This document shows, piece by piece, positions 1 to 57,843 of a stretch of 64,000 bases of DNA. Under the pieces are notes generated by a model. The model worked only from the letters and a program-made list of their open reading frames with translations. It was not told where the DNA came from and ran no database searches. Made by a program: the position numbers and the translations under genes. The stretch is from Flabesymbios commensalis. Taxonomy: Eukaryota; Annelida; Polychaeta; Terebellida; Flabelligeridae. Within the stretch, counting starts at the first letter, position 1; each line of letters begins with the position of its first letter. The stretch lies in NCBI GenBank assembly GCA_964017125.1, contig OZ024903.1, positions 81,113,916 to 81,177,915 of the forward strand, given 5' to 3'.

Positions 1-1287
1 TGGATCGCGTCAGCGAAACACAACTTCAAGTGGGTGAAAATTCAAATTGAATAATTTGGCGGTTAAAGGGTTAACAAGAAAAAACATCCTGAGGATGGTG
101 AGATGAATCATATAGGACACACACACGACCCCACAATACTGAATCTTCAAGAGAGGGAGAAGAAGAAACAGTTTCATTAACAGACATTCATTAACATGTG
201 GACTGGTCACCTCAGAGCGATATATGCGAAAAAATAATTCGCGTATCAGAGATAAATGTGATAAAGTCCGACTGAATAAGCAGCTAGCGATGTAAGGCTT
301 TCCATCATGAATCTATAAGTTCCATGATAACAGACACAACAAGTTATTTGAAATGACTACCCATAGTACCATACACGTTGTGGCTGGCTAGCACGACACG
401 ACACGCAACTTAAATTGTTGAACTTCTAAAGTAGGCTAAGGCCTACTACACATTCGGGCCAACTTAGCTTTCCACCTCGGCTTGGGTCAAAATGGCTTAG
501 ACCTGATTACTAACCAGTGTTGTGCATGCAGGTGATCCCAGCCTAGCTAACACGATTCGAACGCTAAGCCAAAAGTGGCAAAATGCTGGCCCGCCGGTTG
601 CAGCGTTAGACCACCATTAAGCCAACATTGGTTATCGGTGTTTGTGGTCCGGCACATCCCATAGGAGACGGGGGGGGGAGGGTAAAATCCATACAACCGC
701 CCACCTAAATGCAAATATCTGGTCGTCCACGACCATAGAGTCAAACAGTCTGCTGCTGAAGCTATGGTTTCCATGGAAACACATCACCTCATCGCAGATC
801 TTACCACCAGATGAGCTAAAAGTGGAGGTAGTTGTTGTCACGGTGATTTTTTTACAGGGCGGGTCTAACAAAATAATGAAGAAGATAATGCGTGTTTTGG
901 ACATGCCTTGCCCTTAACCAGCTGTATTGTCACTGAGTCCGTCACTATTTTCCATTCATTTTAACAACTTGTGTTTAAAATAAAATCGTTAATTGAAATA
1001 AATCATACAGCTTCTAAAGACGATAAATATTTCTATGGCCAATATGTCGATTGATATAAAGTCTATCTGTTACGTCACAACAACTAAATGACGGGCCTGG
1101 ATTTGATGAATTTATCACACGTGATCAGCAAACACGATCCTTGATTGCTTACAGGTGGACGTAGACACATGGGTTATTTCGATTATGAAGAAGATATAAT
1201 TATTTCCTCACTTTAATTATTTCAGTTGCATTTTATTGGGTTTTAATTTAAAAACAGTCTGGCTAGCAGTACACGGGTTATGTAGAG

Positions 1288-1432
1288 AAGGGAACTCGGC
1301 GCATTGGGAGAGCGCATGCCTGCCCCGCCAGTCATGCATGCGTCCCGGGTTCGAGGCCCGGTTATCCTGCGTGCATCCATGGGGTTTTCAGAGAAACATC
1401 CAAAGTTGTTTCTCCTTTCTCAACGTGACAAT
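1288..1432 (+). repeat. tRNA-derived SINE-like unit
   Basis: A-box-like CGGCGCATTGGGAGAGCGC and a good B box GGTTCGAGGCC (1348-1358). The acceptor stem does not pair as in a real tRNA. A non-tRNA body (TGGGGTTTTCAGAGAAACAT) follows. Confidence 0.55.
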
Positions 1433-1559
1433 AGGCGATCAGGTTAATGGCAGCATAGTCTAGTTAAGGTTGAAAACAACGTATCGACGTTATTTTAGCG
1501 CAGGGTGGAAACGAGCTGCGCTCCAATTATTTTTTCTTATGGGTGCGGACAGGTACACG

Positions 1560-3010
1560 TGTTACTGTTAGTTGTCATGCTCGTCGCTCTCTTCTCGGCA
1601 AACACGACACGTTGATCCAATGTTGTTGTGGTATTGGACCACCGTCTGCGGCAATGGCCCAGTACTACAACAGCATTGGATCAACGTCTCGTGTATGATG
1701 TCTTACCTGTGCTATTGTCACGCAACACAGATCTAATAGAAATACGTAATATCAAGCATTCAAGTAAAAGCCTCAAGATGCTCAACAGTGTGTTCTTTCT
1801 AATATAATAGTTTGGGTGATTTACAAAATGAGTGCTTTCAAAACTTGTCTACCCATATATTAATTGAACAAAAGCGTATGAGATGTTCACCAGATAAACA
1901 CGAGATGACGCCTGCTCGGGACGCTGACCACCATTAAAAAACAGCAGCAGGTCAACGTTGTGTTGACACCGTTTCACATCATGTCGTTTTCACATATTTT
2001 AGATCAAAAGAAACATCATTGAAATAAATAGGTTAGGCAGATGTTTAAGTTAATCAAATAATTCAGTAGAAACAAACATTCAGTGATCAGGTGAAGTTGT
2101 AAGGGCATTCAAATTCACAGTGTAGGTTTATTCAAGTTCTCCGTGACAATAAACATGATAACAACATTATCTGATGACTATTTTAAAATATGCATAATTA
2201 TGTAACATTTTTGTTTTTAATGTGCAAGACTGTGATTTCCAGCAGGTATCGTTGGCACAGCTAACACAAGATGCTGACCAATAGGTTCAAGGTTGGCCAA
2301 AAGTCTACGACGCTGAAATAATACCAGGTCAATATGTCTATATGTGACCCAGTATACGACAATCGGACACCTGGAACCACTGTCGATAAACGTTGAACCG
2401 ACGTCTGCGACGCTGGCCCAGCATTAAAACAGCATTGGGTCAATTTCTCCATTATCACGACACCGTGATGATCGATCCAACGTCAAGTTAAAGTTTGGCT
2501 CTCCATCTGCGACGCTGAAATAAACATTAAAACAACATTGGGTCAACGTCTTCCAATTGATGGGGACACTTATTATCAGCAAAAATGAGCCGTTGACACA
2601 ACGTCGGTTCAACGCTGGAACAATAGCACGGGTATGACTGCTGAAACAAAAGTAAACCACAATTGGGCCGAAGTCTCGTGTCTGCCGTGACATACATCAG
2701 CGCCTCACAGCCACCACCCAGCAAACACGAGCCAACTCAACCAACGCTGATTTGATGGTGGCTCATCACTACGACGCTGGACCAACAATAAACCAGTGTT
2801 CCGTGTTTTCTGGGCATACCACCCCACGGTAGCCCCCCCCCCCCCCATCCGACCACAACCCAACGACAAAATCAATGCAGGGGTTCGGTATACTGTAGAT
2901 GACTGGTCTGCCAACAAGAAACGTTGGCTGAAGGTCAGCTGAAAGGTGGGCCAACGTTTCCAAGATCGTGCCTTCATTGGGATAAACAAGGGTCGAAGTA
3001 TTAGACATCC
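1560..3010. repeat. Cluster of CCCAGC-type hairpins and fragments
   Basis: At least five overlapping units: 1603-1694 is almost complete; others lie in 1900-1980, 2230-2470, 2470-2700 and 2710-2830. All carry GCTGGCCCAAC.TT or GATCCAACG words with the arms facing each other. A C-rich run (2829-2846) and GCCTGCCTGCC repeats (3061-3090) follow. No gene is seen. Confidence 0.75.
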
Positions 3011-3694
3011 AGCCTGCCAGCCAGACAACAAAGAACGCGCCGCTCCTTTTGCCCGACCGCCCGCCTGGCTACCTGCCTGCCTGCCTGCCAGACTATAAAT
3101 AACAACAACACTTGTCCGCGAATTCCCGGATTCCATGAACGCGCTTCTCAGCATCACTATTACAGCATACATGATATTAAGTTGATCTTATGTTGGCCCA
3201 TTTTCGGGCCAGCGTCGCAGAATCACAGGATAAAAGTCTCATTTGAGTGGCTCACCACCTGCATGTTTCAGTGGTGGTATTGAACGCCACCTGCGAAATT
3301 GAATTGCCACAAAGATTGCTGTAAATTGTCAAAAGATGTAATGAGAGTTATAAATAGTTATAAATAGTTATAAATGCCAACTTCCGTGAATTATGTTTGG
3401 CTTAACATTTGTCATTTTGTTTCTTTTCTGAGCTGTACATGACATGGACAAATATACTTAACAAAAAAAGAAACATAACAGTTGCATTTCCATTTCTCAT
3501 TTTGTTTTCGAGGGGTTTATCTAGGACCTTTTTTTTCCATTGCTATATAATTATGATAATGATTTTTATTTGAATCACGACTTCGCTCATTTTGTCTTCG
3601 TGTTCCCATCAACAGATAAAATACCGTAATCATCACTAATGGCGTAATGGTTTGATTTATTGTCTTGTTTAACAAATTCTCAATATAAGCGTGC

Positions 3695-3832
3695 CATACA
3701 CCCTTTCCAATAACCACACGCCACACAATGACCAAAAGCTGAACTATTTAGTTGGGAGTCCAGTTACACTCTTTTCAATCACAACACGCCACACAATGAC
3801 CAAAGATGAACTATTTAGTTGAGAGTCCCGCT
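3695..3832. repeat. ~65-bp tandem duplication
   Basis: CACGCCACACAATGACCAAA and GAACTATTTAGTTG.GAGTCC occur twice in direct order. Confidence 0.85.
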
Positions 3833-4184
3833 TAATGCGCAAAATCGTGCAAAGAGTGTATTGTTATAATACTGCCTTAGTAATGCTGTTCTGTACATAA
3901 CACAACAGTCAAATGGTGCCATAACTCCACCATAAGATCAATGGCCACGACAACAAAACTGGCAGATACTCATCTTCAACATGTTCAATACTAGTAATAT
4001 TAATAACAAGAGCACACTTGACAATAGCCCGCTGCCATTATTGAAGTTAAAGTTATTGCGCCCAAAACAAATCACAATAAATTGGCCATTTTGAATTTTT
4101 TTCAGCCGTTATCAAACTTCTCCGAGAACTACTTATTAGTAACATGCATAACAAATTTGAACAGGATAAATGGAAAACTTTTAA

Positions 4185-4471
4185 ACACACACATGACATT
4201 AGATATGTTTTCAGCTCAACGAATTTAATGTTATTGTCATGGAAAAAAATCCACCCTGAAATAGAATAATCACCCCTACTGTAATAGTAGAGAAAGCAAT
4301 ATATAATAAAATAAAGTACTTTTCAGAGAGAGCCAATATATATACAAATTTTAAGAACCTGAAGACATCAGCAGAACTTACAAATTATTCTATTTCAGTG
4401 CGGATTTTTTGCAAGACAATAACGTTAAATTCATCGAGCTGAGAACATATCTAATGTCATGTGTGTGTTTA
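4185..4471. repeat. Long inverted repeat (88-bp arms)
   Basis: The arms 4185-4272 and 4384-4471 contain ACATGACATTAGATATGTT and its complement, with about 90% match and a ~110-bp loop. No target duplication is obvious. Confidence 0.85.
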
Positions 4472-5572
4472 AAATTACATTTTTCAAGGTCCTGTGGAGG
4501 AACATTTTGAGATTTGTGCATAAATGTTCACTGTTAAACATCTCAGCCACTGTAATACATGTAGGCTAATACAATGTCAGCCATCAGAGATCAAGCTTGA
4601 TCAACTTGTCAACATGGGTATGTCAACGTGATCCGAGCATGCCAGAGTGGTGCATGTCATGGGACAAAACTGAAGCTGAAGATCAGCAGAACTTACAAAT
4701 ATTTGGAAATCTAAATGACCTTCCAGGAAGTACTGTGTATTGATCAAAAATATTGCCATTTACTCATTTAAGCGAAAATACAATACCGGTACGTCAAAAC
4801 AATGTTTTTGTACTTAAACAGGAGTTCCGAGTTTTTTTTACATCTATAGACACAGTTTCAAATTTTAAAAACATAATTTTATTAATACGATGATGCAGCC
4901 TAATCTGGTTCATATTAAACATGTCCTAGCTGTTTACCCATGTGGGATGAATGATGTAAATGTAAGTAATTTATTTGATTTTAGAGAAACGCGAATAACC
5001 CTAAAACAGTCATTTTCTGGCTTAGATAAAACTTGAACAAGCCAAAACACCACTCTGATTTTTTTACAAGTGATTGACAAGATATGGATAAGAAATGGAT
5101 AAGAAAAATGGTGATCCTAAATTCTGTGAAAAATTTAGCTTTTGGCCCCGAAACATACTGAATTCCTGCTGTCAGTGACCCAGGGTATAGATAGTAGAAA
5201 TTGTAGAACTGTATGTACCACTGCCAGCATTGTATATATGCATCTGAAGTTGCGCCGAGCTATTGAGCGGCAGTGCTATATTGGCAATTTTCTTAGCCCT
5301 GGGTGGGTAGTTTGTCTTTCACCAATAAGTCTGTGATTTTGCACTGTCCATCTAATGCAGAAAATCTCTCAACACTGAAATTTTCTTGCTGCATTATTCT
5401 ATTTATCTAGAGGCATCTGAAAACAGACCTGAAAAACAACTGTGATTTTTGTCGTGTGCCGGGGTCTACATCCCCATGTAAACAATGGAGCTTTATGTAC
5501 AGCCACCAATTTTATGGAATTGCTTAGTGTTTTTTTGGAAAACATATTCCAAGTACCAGGTGAGTGAATAGT

Positions 5573-5720
5573 TAAAATTTGGTGGATTTCTGAGACACCA
5601 ACTTTTTCACCATTGGTTGATTTGACATGGAAAAATTTGACATCTGTAAAATTTGGTGGATTTCTGAGACACCAATTTTTTCACCATTGGTTGATTTGAC
5701 ATGGAAAAATTTGACATCTG
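5573..5720. repeat. 74-bp tandem duplication
   Basis: TAAAATTTGGTGGATTTCTG to GACATCTG occurs twice head to tail (5573-5646, 5647-5720) with almost no change, so it is recent. Confidence 0.95.
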
Positions 5721-7012
5721 TAAAATTTGCTGTGCAACACCAACATTTGTACGCTTACTGCAAACACTACGGTTTTAAATTTCAGCCCAGACTTAAACAA
5801 TTCTAATTTTCTATGTCAATCTTTACTAGACTGCATTCATTTTTATATTACACAGCAATGTTTTGGATCCCACAGTACAAAATTGAAAGGAGCACACGGA
5901 AATATATACACATTAACCATTTGCCAAATCATATATTTTGTAGAAAAATATACTTTCTCTTATGATATCTATCAAATTTTCTTATTGTGTTTCAGTGTTT
6001 TTTAGAATTTGGAATGTTGCAAATGTGTACACTTTGAAAGAAAATATAATTTGCGTAGTGTGTACATGTATGTAGCTATTTTTTCTCCCAAATAGATATT
6101 GCCATATAATTATATGAGATCATGAATGTCAAACGTATGTATACACAATAAAGTAGTCCCCTAATAAGTTTGTATTGTAAAAGCTGTTGACCTAAAAAAT
6201 AATTAGTGTGCGATAAATTTGAATGAGTGTGATGAATTACTCAATACCTAGAGTATCATTCTTACCCACGTGAAGTTGTGTTTTGCTACAACAATCTGGC
6301 AAAAATGACATGGAATTTGAAAATCTAAAGTACAAAAAATACATGTATGTGGCACACTAGGCACAGAAGTGCTATTACCATGATTACACTGAAAGGTCAT
6401 TGTACCCATGAAAAAGAGTCAGTTAGGAATTTTAGAATACTGGATGTGGTTTGTCCTCTTAAAAAAACATTTTTATCATATTTGGTGTCGGACGTACATA
6501 GTCGTTTTTATCAATTTACCGGTAACACAGAATTGCAACACCCGAGAACGCATGTTGGAGTAAAGTAAAGCAATCAATATATTATATTGTTCTGAATGGA
6601 TATTTTCTACCGATGAACAAACACTAAATATTTCCTATTGACATGATTGATGTCATTTTTTATGTCATAATGCAAATAATACAAACAGACCGTGTCAAAT
6701 TGTGTAATATGTTACCAATGCCAAATAGTGTTAAAATGTTCAAGATCAGCGAGATTTTACGTCAATGTAGTTCTGTTTCCTGACAAAACAATTATTGATC
6801 ACAAAATTTGAAAATTTGTCTTAAATGAAAATGGGAATCAGGCCATTTTTAAATTTTCACACTCAGGTTGACAATTTCATGGAATTACCAAAACAGGTAT
6901 TCAAATGAATTAGAAAGAGCTAACTAAGACATTTATAATGATTTCGAAATGAAAAAAAAACCTTTGGTCTCCATGGTTTATACAAAAATTGGCAGCGATT
7001 TAACATGTTTAA

Positions 7013-7248
7013 CCCTTACAGCGCGGGGATCGACTTTAGTCGTCAGAATCTGACGTCTGTAGACGTCAGATTCTGATGTCCAAAATCAATCCCCGCACTG
7101 TAGAGTATTTCTAATGGTCGTAGACCCATAACATAGGTATTCAAATAAATCAGAAAGAGCTATAGATCTAAGACATTTATGATGATTTCAAAATGAAAAA
7201 ACCCTTTGGTTGCGATGTTTTTTACAAATTAATTCAGTGCTTTAAGGG
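7013..7248. mobile_element. TTAA hairpin element, GACGTC core family (236 bp)
   Basis: TTAA lies on both sides, with ends CCCTTACAGCGC and CCCTTAAAGCACTG (reversed). Next to one end is a ~75-bp palindrome (GGGATCGACTTTAG ... AGACGTCAGATTCTGA ... CCCCGC). A tailless partial copy precedes it at about 6888-7005. Confidence 0.8.
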
Positions 7249-7418
7249 TTAAGTGCCAGAGTGTGAACCACTGGTGGTTTACATAATGCAATGAAGGATA
7301 CACGCGGTAGTCGCCGGGTGACTCGAAAATAGTTTTTGCAAAATTTCCTCAAAATCGGTTGAGAATTGACCGAGAAATCGGCGAAAAACATGGGATACAA
7401 GTTAATCTGACGGTGGCT

Positions 7419-8002
7419 AGGCCTATAGGTCATAAGTTAATTAATAATAAAAATTCTGAAATTCGTGAGAACGTTTTTGCACAGGCACAAGCTCTTTCAA
7501 GCAAAGCAATTAGCCAATTTCTGCAAACAAAATTGAAATCGGACGAGAATTGACTTATTGAGGAAGGAGAAGTATTTCTTGTGAATTGTTGCCACTGGCC
7601 GAAGTGTCCTAATTTATTAGGTCTTAATTACCCGGCTAAGCAAGCTACTCACATTGCGTGGAGCTCGGCCGCACTAACGACCATTTTTCCACAGCTGCCC
7701 GTGTAAAAAAGACAGTGATTCCGCCTACCGATAAGACAGTAGCGGTGCTGGCCCTAGACAGCTAGCGCGCTCTGGTGATCACAGTAGAGCCAAGCCCGCT
7801 AAAACATGGCTTTCAGTGTGTCAGAGCCTTGCGATGTCATCAGGGTAGGTCTTAATTAGGTCATAAGCTAAATAATAATTAAAATTTCTGATAACCGTGA
7901 GGCAGTTTTCTCATGCACAGGCACGAGCTCTAGACTAGATCTAGTCTTTTAAACAAACCAAAGAAATTGAAATCGGATAAGAACTGAGAGAGGAGGTGCA
8001 GC
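7419..8002. repeat. Diverged direct repeat (two ~147-bp copies)
   Basis: TAGGTCATAAGTTAATTAAT ... AAATTGAAATCGGACGAGAA (7425-7560) recurs at 7855-8000 with changes, including a local AGACTAGATCTAGTCT palindrome in the second copy. Confidence 0.7.
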
Positions 8003-8084
8003 TCGAGCCTCAGCTGGAGTAGACTATTACTTCAAAGTCAAAGTCGCCCGGAGTGAATGTGGAAGTGTGTGGTGTGCCTGCCCG

Positions 8085-8240
8085 AGTCCACTGGACATGC
8101 TACCTTGCTGGACGTGACGGTGAACACCAGGTCAAGGTGGACCATCGATTGTAGTACTGTCTTTTGGGTACTACGATCGAAGTACGTCCTTCGATCATAG
8201 TACCTTGGTAGGTACGTCAATGCAAGTATTTTCACTGATA
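8085..8240. repeat. Inverted repeat arm, partner at 10660-10800
   Basis: GGTCAAGGTGGACCATCGAT, GTACTACGATCGAAGTACGT and TAGGTACGTCAATGCAAG recur reversed at 10660-10800. The pair brackets 2.4 kb holding the 1053-bp TA element and an R1 copy. Confidence 0.75.
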
Positions 8241-8596
8241 TTTAAATAGCTTCCAGTACGATTGTAATAAGCTTTCTCATCGGGTAAACCCATCCAATCA
8301 TAGGTGTTGCTCTCCAGAAGGTGGGTGATGTCATTTGTATTCCCCAGAACAACTTAACACAGAATGCAGCGGCAGCTTTGCTCAGGGGGTAAGATCAATC
8401 ATTGTCAACATAAAATGTAAGGTCTAAAGCAAGTATTGGACTTGATTTGCATTGGAATCTATGGCATATTAATGATAAAAATGTATTATTTCTATTATTT
8501 ATGCCATAGAAAGTTCAGTAATGTATATTCAAAATGTTCTTAATATATTTACCTTTCGTTATTGTCCAGGATTGTGTGTCTCCCATGCTTATTATA

Positions 8597-9649
8597 GAGC
8601 AAGGTGCCCTAAGTTTGATTAGATCCTAAGTTCGATAATTATTTGATTGTGGAGGACAGCAAACTTCCACTGTGGGATTTATCTGGAAATTAAACATTGG
8701 TACCGAAAAAAACCGGAATGGGCGATAACATAACACTTGCTTGGGATTAAAAAATCAGCAAAGTAAAGAGAAATTTTTGACTGAAATTTTTGACATCATA
8801 ATATTATGAAAATGCCTTTTTGGGTCTTTTTATTTTTTCCATAACATTTATAACATCAGAGATCAGTTCATATTTCAAATAGAAATATTTTTTTCTTCAA
8901 ACAAATACTTTTTCGTGGCCTTTATGGTTTGAGGCTATGCCCTAAAACATCCAATAGTGTTCGGCATCCAAGCGCTGGTGGGGGTGCTCGAACTTAGAAA
9001 CAATTTTAATCACCTGTGCCTAAGTTCGATTTCTGTTCAAAATAACTTTATTTGGAAAATATTTAGTTGCCATCATCTCTATTTATTTTTGTTTAAAATG
9101 TGTTTATAGATCTAAATGTCTCTTTCAAGAAAGCACTTTCTGATGTTCATCTCCATGTCTTAATAGCTTTGAGGTGAATATGTTGCAGGGAAAAGGTTTT
9201 CAAAATGGTTTTACATACAGATTAATAAAATTTATATTTGGTAAAAAGCTCAAATAATTAAAAAAATATCGATTTTCTAAATTTTCAATCTTACTGCTTT
9301 ATTAGTGAAGGCAAGTGAATAAATTAACTATAAACTATGAATGGTCTGGAAATATGGCATGGCCTGGTCAATTGTTCATCTTTCTAAGGGCTCTGGTCCT
9401 CATGGAGGACCTTCATCGAATTTAGGCACACCCCACTCAAATTTAGGCACTTGCTTCCCAACGTCAAAAATTGATTCCTCTCTGGTCGTCCTGAGCACTT
9501 TTTCATAATTAATTTTGTGTTTTTTTGGTTCCACATTTATATGTTTTATCAACACAGCTGGTAACAAAACTATTTTAACATACATGTATGTCTGGGTAAA
9601 TTCAATAAACTGCTTAGCCTTAGGTACACGAACTTAGGGCACTTTGCTC
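8597..9649. mobile_element. Non-autonomous DNA transposon, TA target duplication (1053 bp)
   Basis: Terminal inverted repeats GAGCAAGGTGCCCTAAGTT and GAGCAAAGTGCCCTAAGTT (right end read in reverse) are flanked by TA on both sides. Inside, relatives of the terminal motif recur in both orientations (CCTAAGTTCGA, CGAACTTAG, AATTTAGGCAC). No transposase reading frame is seen. The superfamily is uncertain; TA duplication fits Tc1/mariner or a related group. Confidence 0.8.
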
Positions 9650-9741
9650 TAGGCCTACTAGTGTACCATGTGTGAAAAGCATCCAGATAGTATTGCCTAT
9701 TTGCATTCTTTGACTTTGGGAAAAGTTTACTAATTTATTAA

Positions 9742-10373
9742 AGAATGATTCAACTGCAAGGCGCGCATGTCTGGGACGGTCAAGTGTAGGCTAACAGTAG
9801 CCTATTGAGTACAGATTGACGGCATTAATATAGCCACTGAACTGATTACAAGATACTACTTAAACGGGACTTGATCCAATGCTGTTTTATTGCTAGGCCA
9901 ATGTATGCGACGCTGGCCCAACATTGAACCAACATTGAATAAATGTACAATGTTTGAGAGAAAGTCCGCCTGCCCAGCAAACACAAGACATTTGTATAAC
10001 ATTTATACAACGTCGGCCCAACGTCTTCGACGTTGGTCCAACATTGCATAAAGTCATACAAATGTTTTGTGTTTACTGGGCATGTCAATACAAGCTTGGG
10101 TCAAGCAGTTTCAACATCCCCGCAGTAATATAGTCAGTTTGTTTGCAAGCAAGCGACCAAGTAGGGGTAAGGGCCAAGATCTTTGAATTATAAACTCATA
10201 GATGTCGCTCAAGTATATATGAACTTGCTGTGATTTGAGATCTTGCTCTTAATGAGGCTTTAGGTATGAAACGCATATTTAGTATTATTATGGAATAGGG
10301 ACTTGGCTCCCCACGGGCACTATTGCCTTCTGGGGGACCCTTGTCCCGTGAATTTTAACAGTTGACTACACCT
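9742..10373 (+). mobile_element. TTAA repeat family R1, copy 1 (with hairpin insertion)
   Basis: It begins AGAATGATTCAACTG and ends CAGTTGACTACACCT (weak inverted ends), flanked by TTAA. It matches 26472-26997 throughout except for a 108-bp hairpin inserted at 9973-10080. No reading frame is seen. Confidence 0.85.
9973..10080. mobile_element. CCCAGC hairpin element, 108 bp (boundaries proven by empty site)
   Basis: A near-perfect palindrome from CCCAGCAAACACAAGAC to TTTTGTGTTTACTGGG around CCCAACGTCTTCGACGTTGG. Comparison with 26472-26997 shows it inserted with no target duplication, or at most one C. Confidence 0.9.
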
Positions 10374-10659
10374 TTAACTTTGCCTGTGAGACGTTCAGAT
10401 ATTTCCAGCAGAAGCTGTGACATCAGAAGAAGGGAATCACCACACCAGTGGCAGTGTCAGGCAATCGGGAGACCTTACACAAACTGTTCATTATATTTCT
10501 TAAGTTAGGGGGGGCCAGGCCCATGGCATGGGCATGGCATGAGCCGATGTCGATGAGGCATGATGAGGCATGACCATGGGCATGGCATAGCCATAGGCCT
10601 ATGTATAAGGCATATTATATGTCATCCATGAAATTGAAAAGGCTAAATTATCTGGCTTA

Positions 10660-10800
10660 TAGATGACGGTACTTGCTTGCATTGACGTACTGAGGTACTA
10701 CGATTGAAGGACGTACGTCGATCAAAGTACCCACTGTAGGGTACCTACAATCGACGGTCCGCCTGGACCTGAACACTGGCATGAACGTGCATCGCCAGCA
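10660..10800. repeat. Inverted repeat arm, partner at 8085-8240
   Basis: TTGCATTGACGTACTGAGGT, GATTGAAGGACGTACGTCGA and ATCGACGGTCCGCCTGGACC are the reverse counterpart of the left arm, with moderate divergence. Confidence 0.75.
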
Positions 10801-12449
10801 GGTGGTCAGTGATCGACATGAAAATTGAAATGATGAATCGTGCGACGTATGTCTATCAATTATCTAAATCAGTATATGTCTAGTTCTACTCACACATTTG
10901 TCTGTATTCTGTTCTTAATAGAAGGTCCCGATTTTCGTAGATTAATTACAGTGAAATGTAACATACTAAACGTTTAGAATATGAATAAAAAGACAGATAT
11001 TTGAGAAAATATGCACGAAATTTCACATAAAATCTTCCTAGACCTAACCACGCAGAAAACTAAGATGTAGTCTAGTCTACATGCGTCAACAAGATAATAG
11101 TTCAAAATTATGTGTAGATGTATACAATATTTGGTTATCTAATCGCTAATGCAAAGTTTCAAATACATAATTGAACAGATTATATAGCATTTTTCTTTTT
11201 AAAATATGTATTGTGACATTTCATTAGTATAATTTTTCCCGGGTGGACTGTCAGAAACTGGGTTGATATTCTTGCGCGAATGGGAGAGGGGATACCAATT
11301 TGACGTCACACTTTTTTCTGAGCCAATCATAACACTCACATCCAAGTAGGCGGATTCATTCTTTCGGTGTAGGGTAGGTAAATTGTGGGATTCTGTATAG
11401 TTTTAAATATAATTTTGTTTTTTATTGAATATTTTTTGTACGTGGAAAGCTTATGTATTTTTTTAATAATTAAAAATTAAAAAAATGCTTGATTAAAAAT
11501 AAATAATAACATAGAATTTGCAACCCATGTTCGCAAGAACCTGGTTATATCATGTCCCCCCTTCTATTTACATTTAATAGACTGGCCTGACCACATGATA
11601 TGTGTTTCCTGGGAAGCACGTGGCTTTGTTTTGACGCGTGGATACCTGCTGGCAGACTGCTGTGCTGTCGCTGTCAGATGTTTTGCACCAATAATCCATG
11701 TTATCAGAACAGGTTAAATTTGCCGCTGCAAATAGGAGCACGAGTCGAAGTACAACGGATTGGACCCTAACGTGTTATAGTAACAGTATTATTTGGACTA
11801 TGCGACTGAGTTGACAGTGATCATCATCAAGTATAATAATTGGTATAATTACTATTAATAAATAGGGCCTAGCCCCTAATAGTACTAACTTTAGTTGGAA
11901 TAATAAGTAAATCACATTAATGTAACTCAAAGACTGAAAGCGACTAGATCTATTGACGAACCTCATGAAGTACAAAATGATGCAATTTATCCTACCACTA
12001 CCAGCTTGTAACAATGTAAACTAGACTAGTTGTAACGCTAAAATTCGAACAAAATTCTTACAACAAGCCCTTACTGCTTAGGCTTGGGCTTACCTATGTC
12101 ATGAAGTTCATTGTGACTTATGTTAGACTTATTACTATATATCACTGTCAGTAGGCCTATCAACATACAAATTATAACCATAAAATACTTACAACAGGGT
12201 TTAATTTTTTCGGTTTCATTGTCATTGCGATGAGGCTTCGTTTTCTTGAAAAGTAACGTTTATTATCGAATTTATCGTTCACAATTAAGTTATAACTTAT
12301 AAGCCTCGACATAGTAGTCTATTGATCACCTAGGCATAATCCAAAACTCATGTGTGATCTGTTTTATATGTCAAAAAGTCACAAGCCCCTATTCAACTTT
12401 TTCACAGGAATGTTGACGTTTCCAAACCATGTTCTAAATGCATTTATAA
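10800..12449. other. Region upstream of exon 1 (promoter and 5' UTR expected)
   Basis: AT-rich with no repeat I recognise. Any promoter or 5' UTR exon of the coiled-coil gene should lie here, but no TATA-Inr pair or CpG-rich block stands out. Confidence 0.35.
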
Positions 12450-57635
<45,186 letters not shown>

Positions 57636-57657
57636 AAACATTATATTTCAAACATAT

Positions 57658-57755
57658 CCCAGCAAATAAGGCACATTGAACCAATGTTGAGACAATATTG
57701 TGTCCCCGTTGCAGATAATTGAATCAACAGTGTGTGAACGTCTCGTGTTTGCTGT
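57658..57755. mobile_element. CCCAGC hairpin element in the presumed 3' UTR
   Basis: CCCAGCAAATAAGGCACATT to GTGTTTGCTG, about 98 bp, second-subfamily interior. It starts 22 bp after the stop codon and would be transcribed as a strong stem-loop. Confidence 0.75.
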
Positions 57756-57769
57756 TTATATATAATTTC

Positions 57770-57843
57770 GTCCCCTTGGATCTGAAAGGGTGTATCTGCC
57801 ACTTTAAGAAGTGGCAGATACACCTTGTCATATTCAAGGGGAC
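57770..57843. repeat. Hairpin in the presumed 3' UTR
   Basis: GTCCCCTTG/CAAGGGGAC outer arms and GGTGTATCTGCCACTT/AAGTGGCAGATACACC inner arms, 74 bp. Confidence 0.85.

Larger units (their letters stand above)
3170..8595. other. Upstream intergenic DNA without a gene
   Basis: Apart from the small repeats listed separately, it is AT-rich with short chance frames only (longest 92 codons at 5727). I see no exon with paired splice signals. Confidence 0.6.

Noticed and set aside
1288-1372. Possible tRNA gene
   Set aside because: The B box is good, but the acceptor stem does not pair and a non-tRNA body follows; better read as a SINE-like unit.
2705-3172. 155-codon minus-strand ORF
   Set aside because: It runs through a C run, GCCTGCCTGCC repeats and hairpin copies, giving low-complexity composition and no domain.
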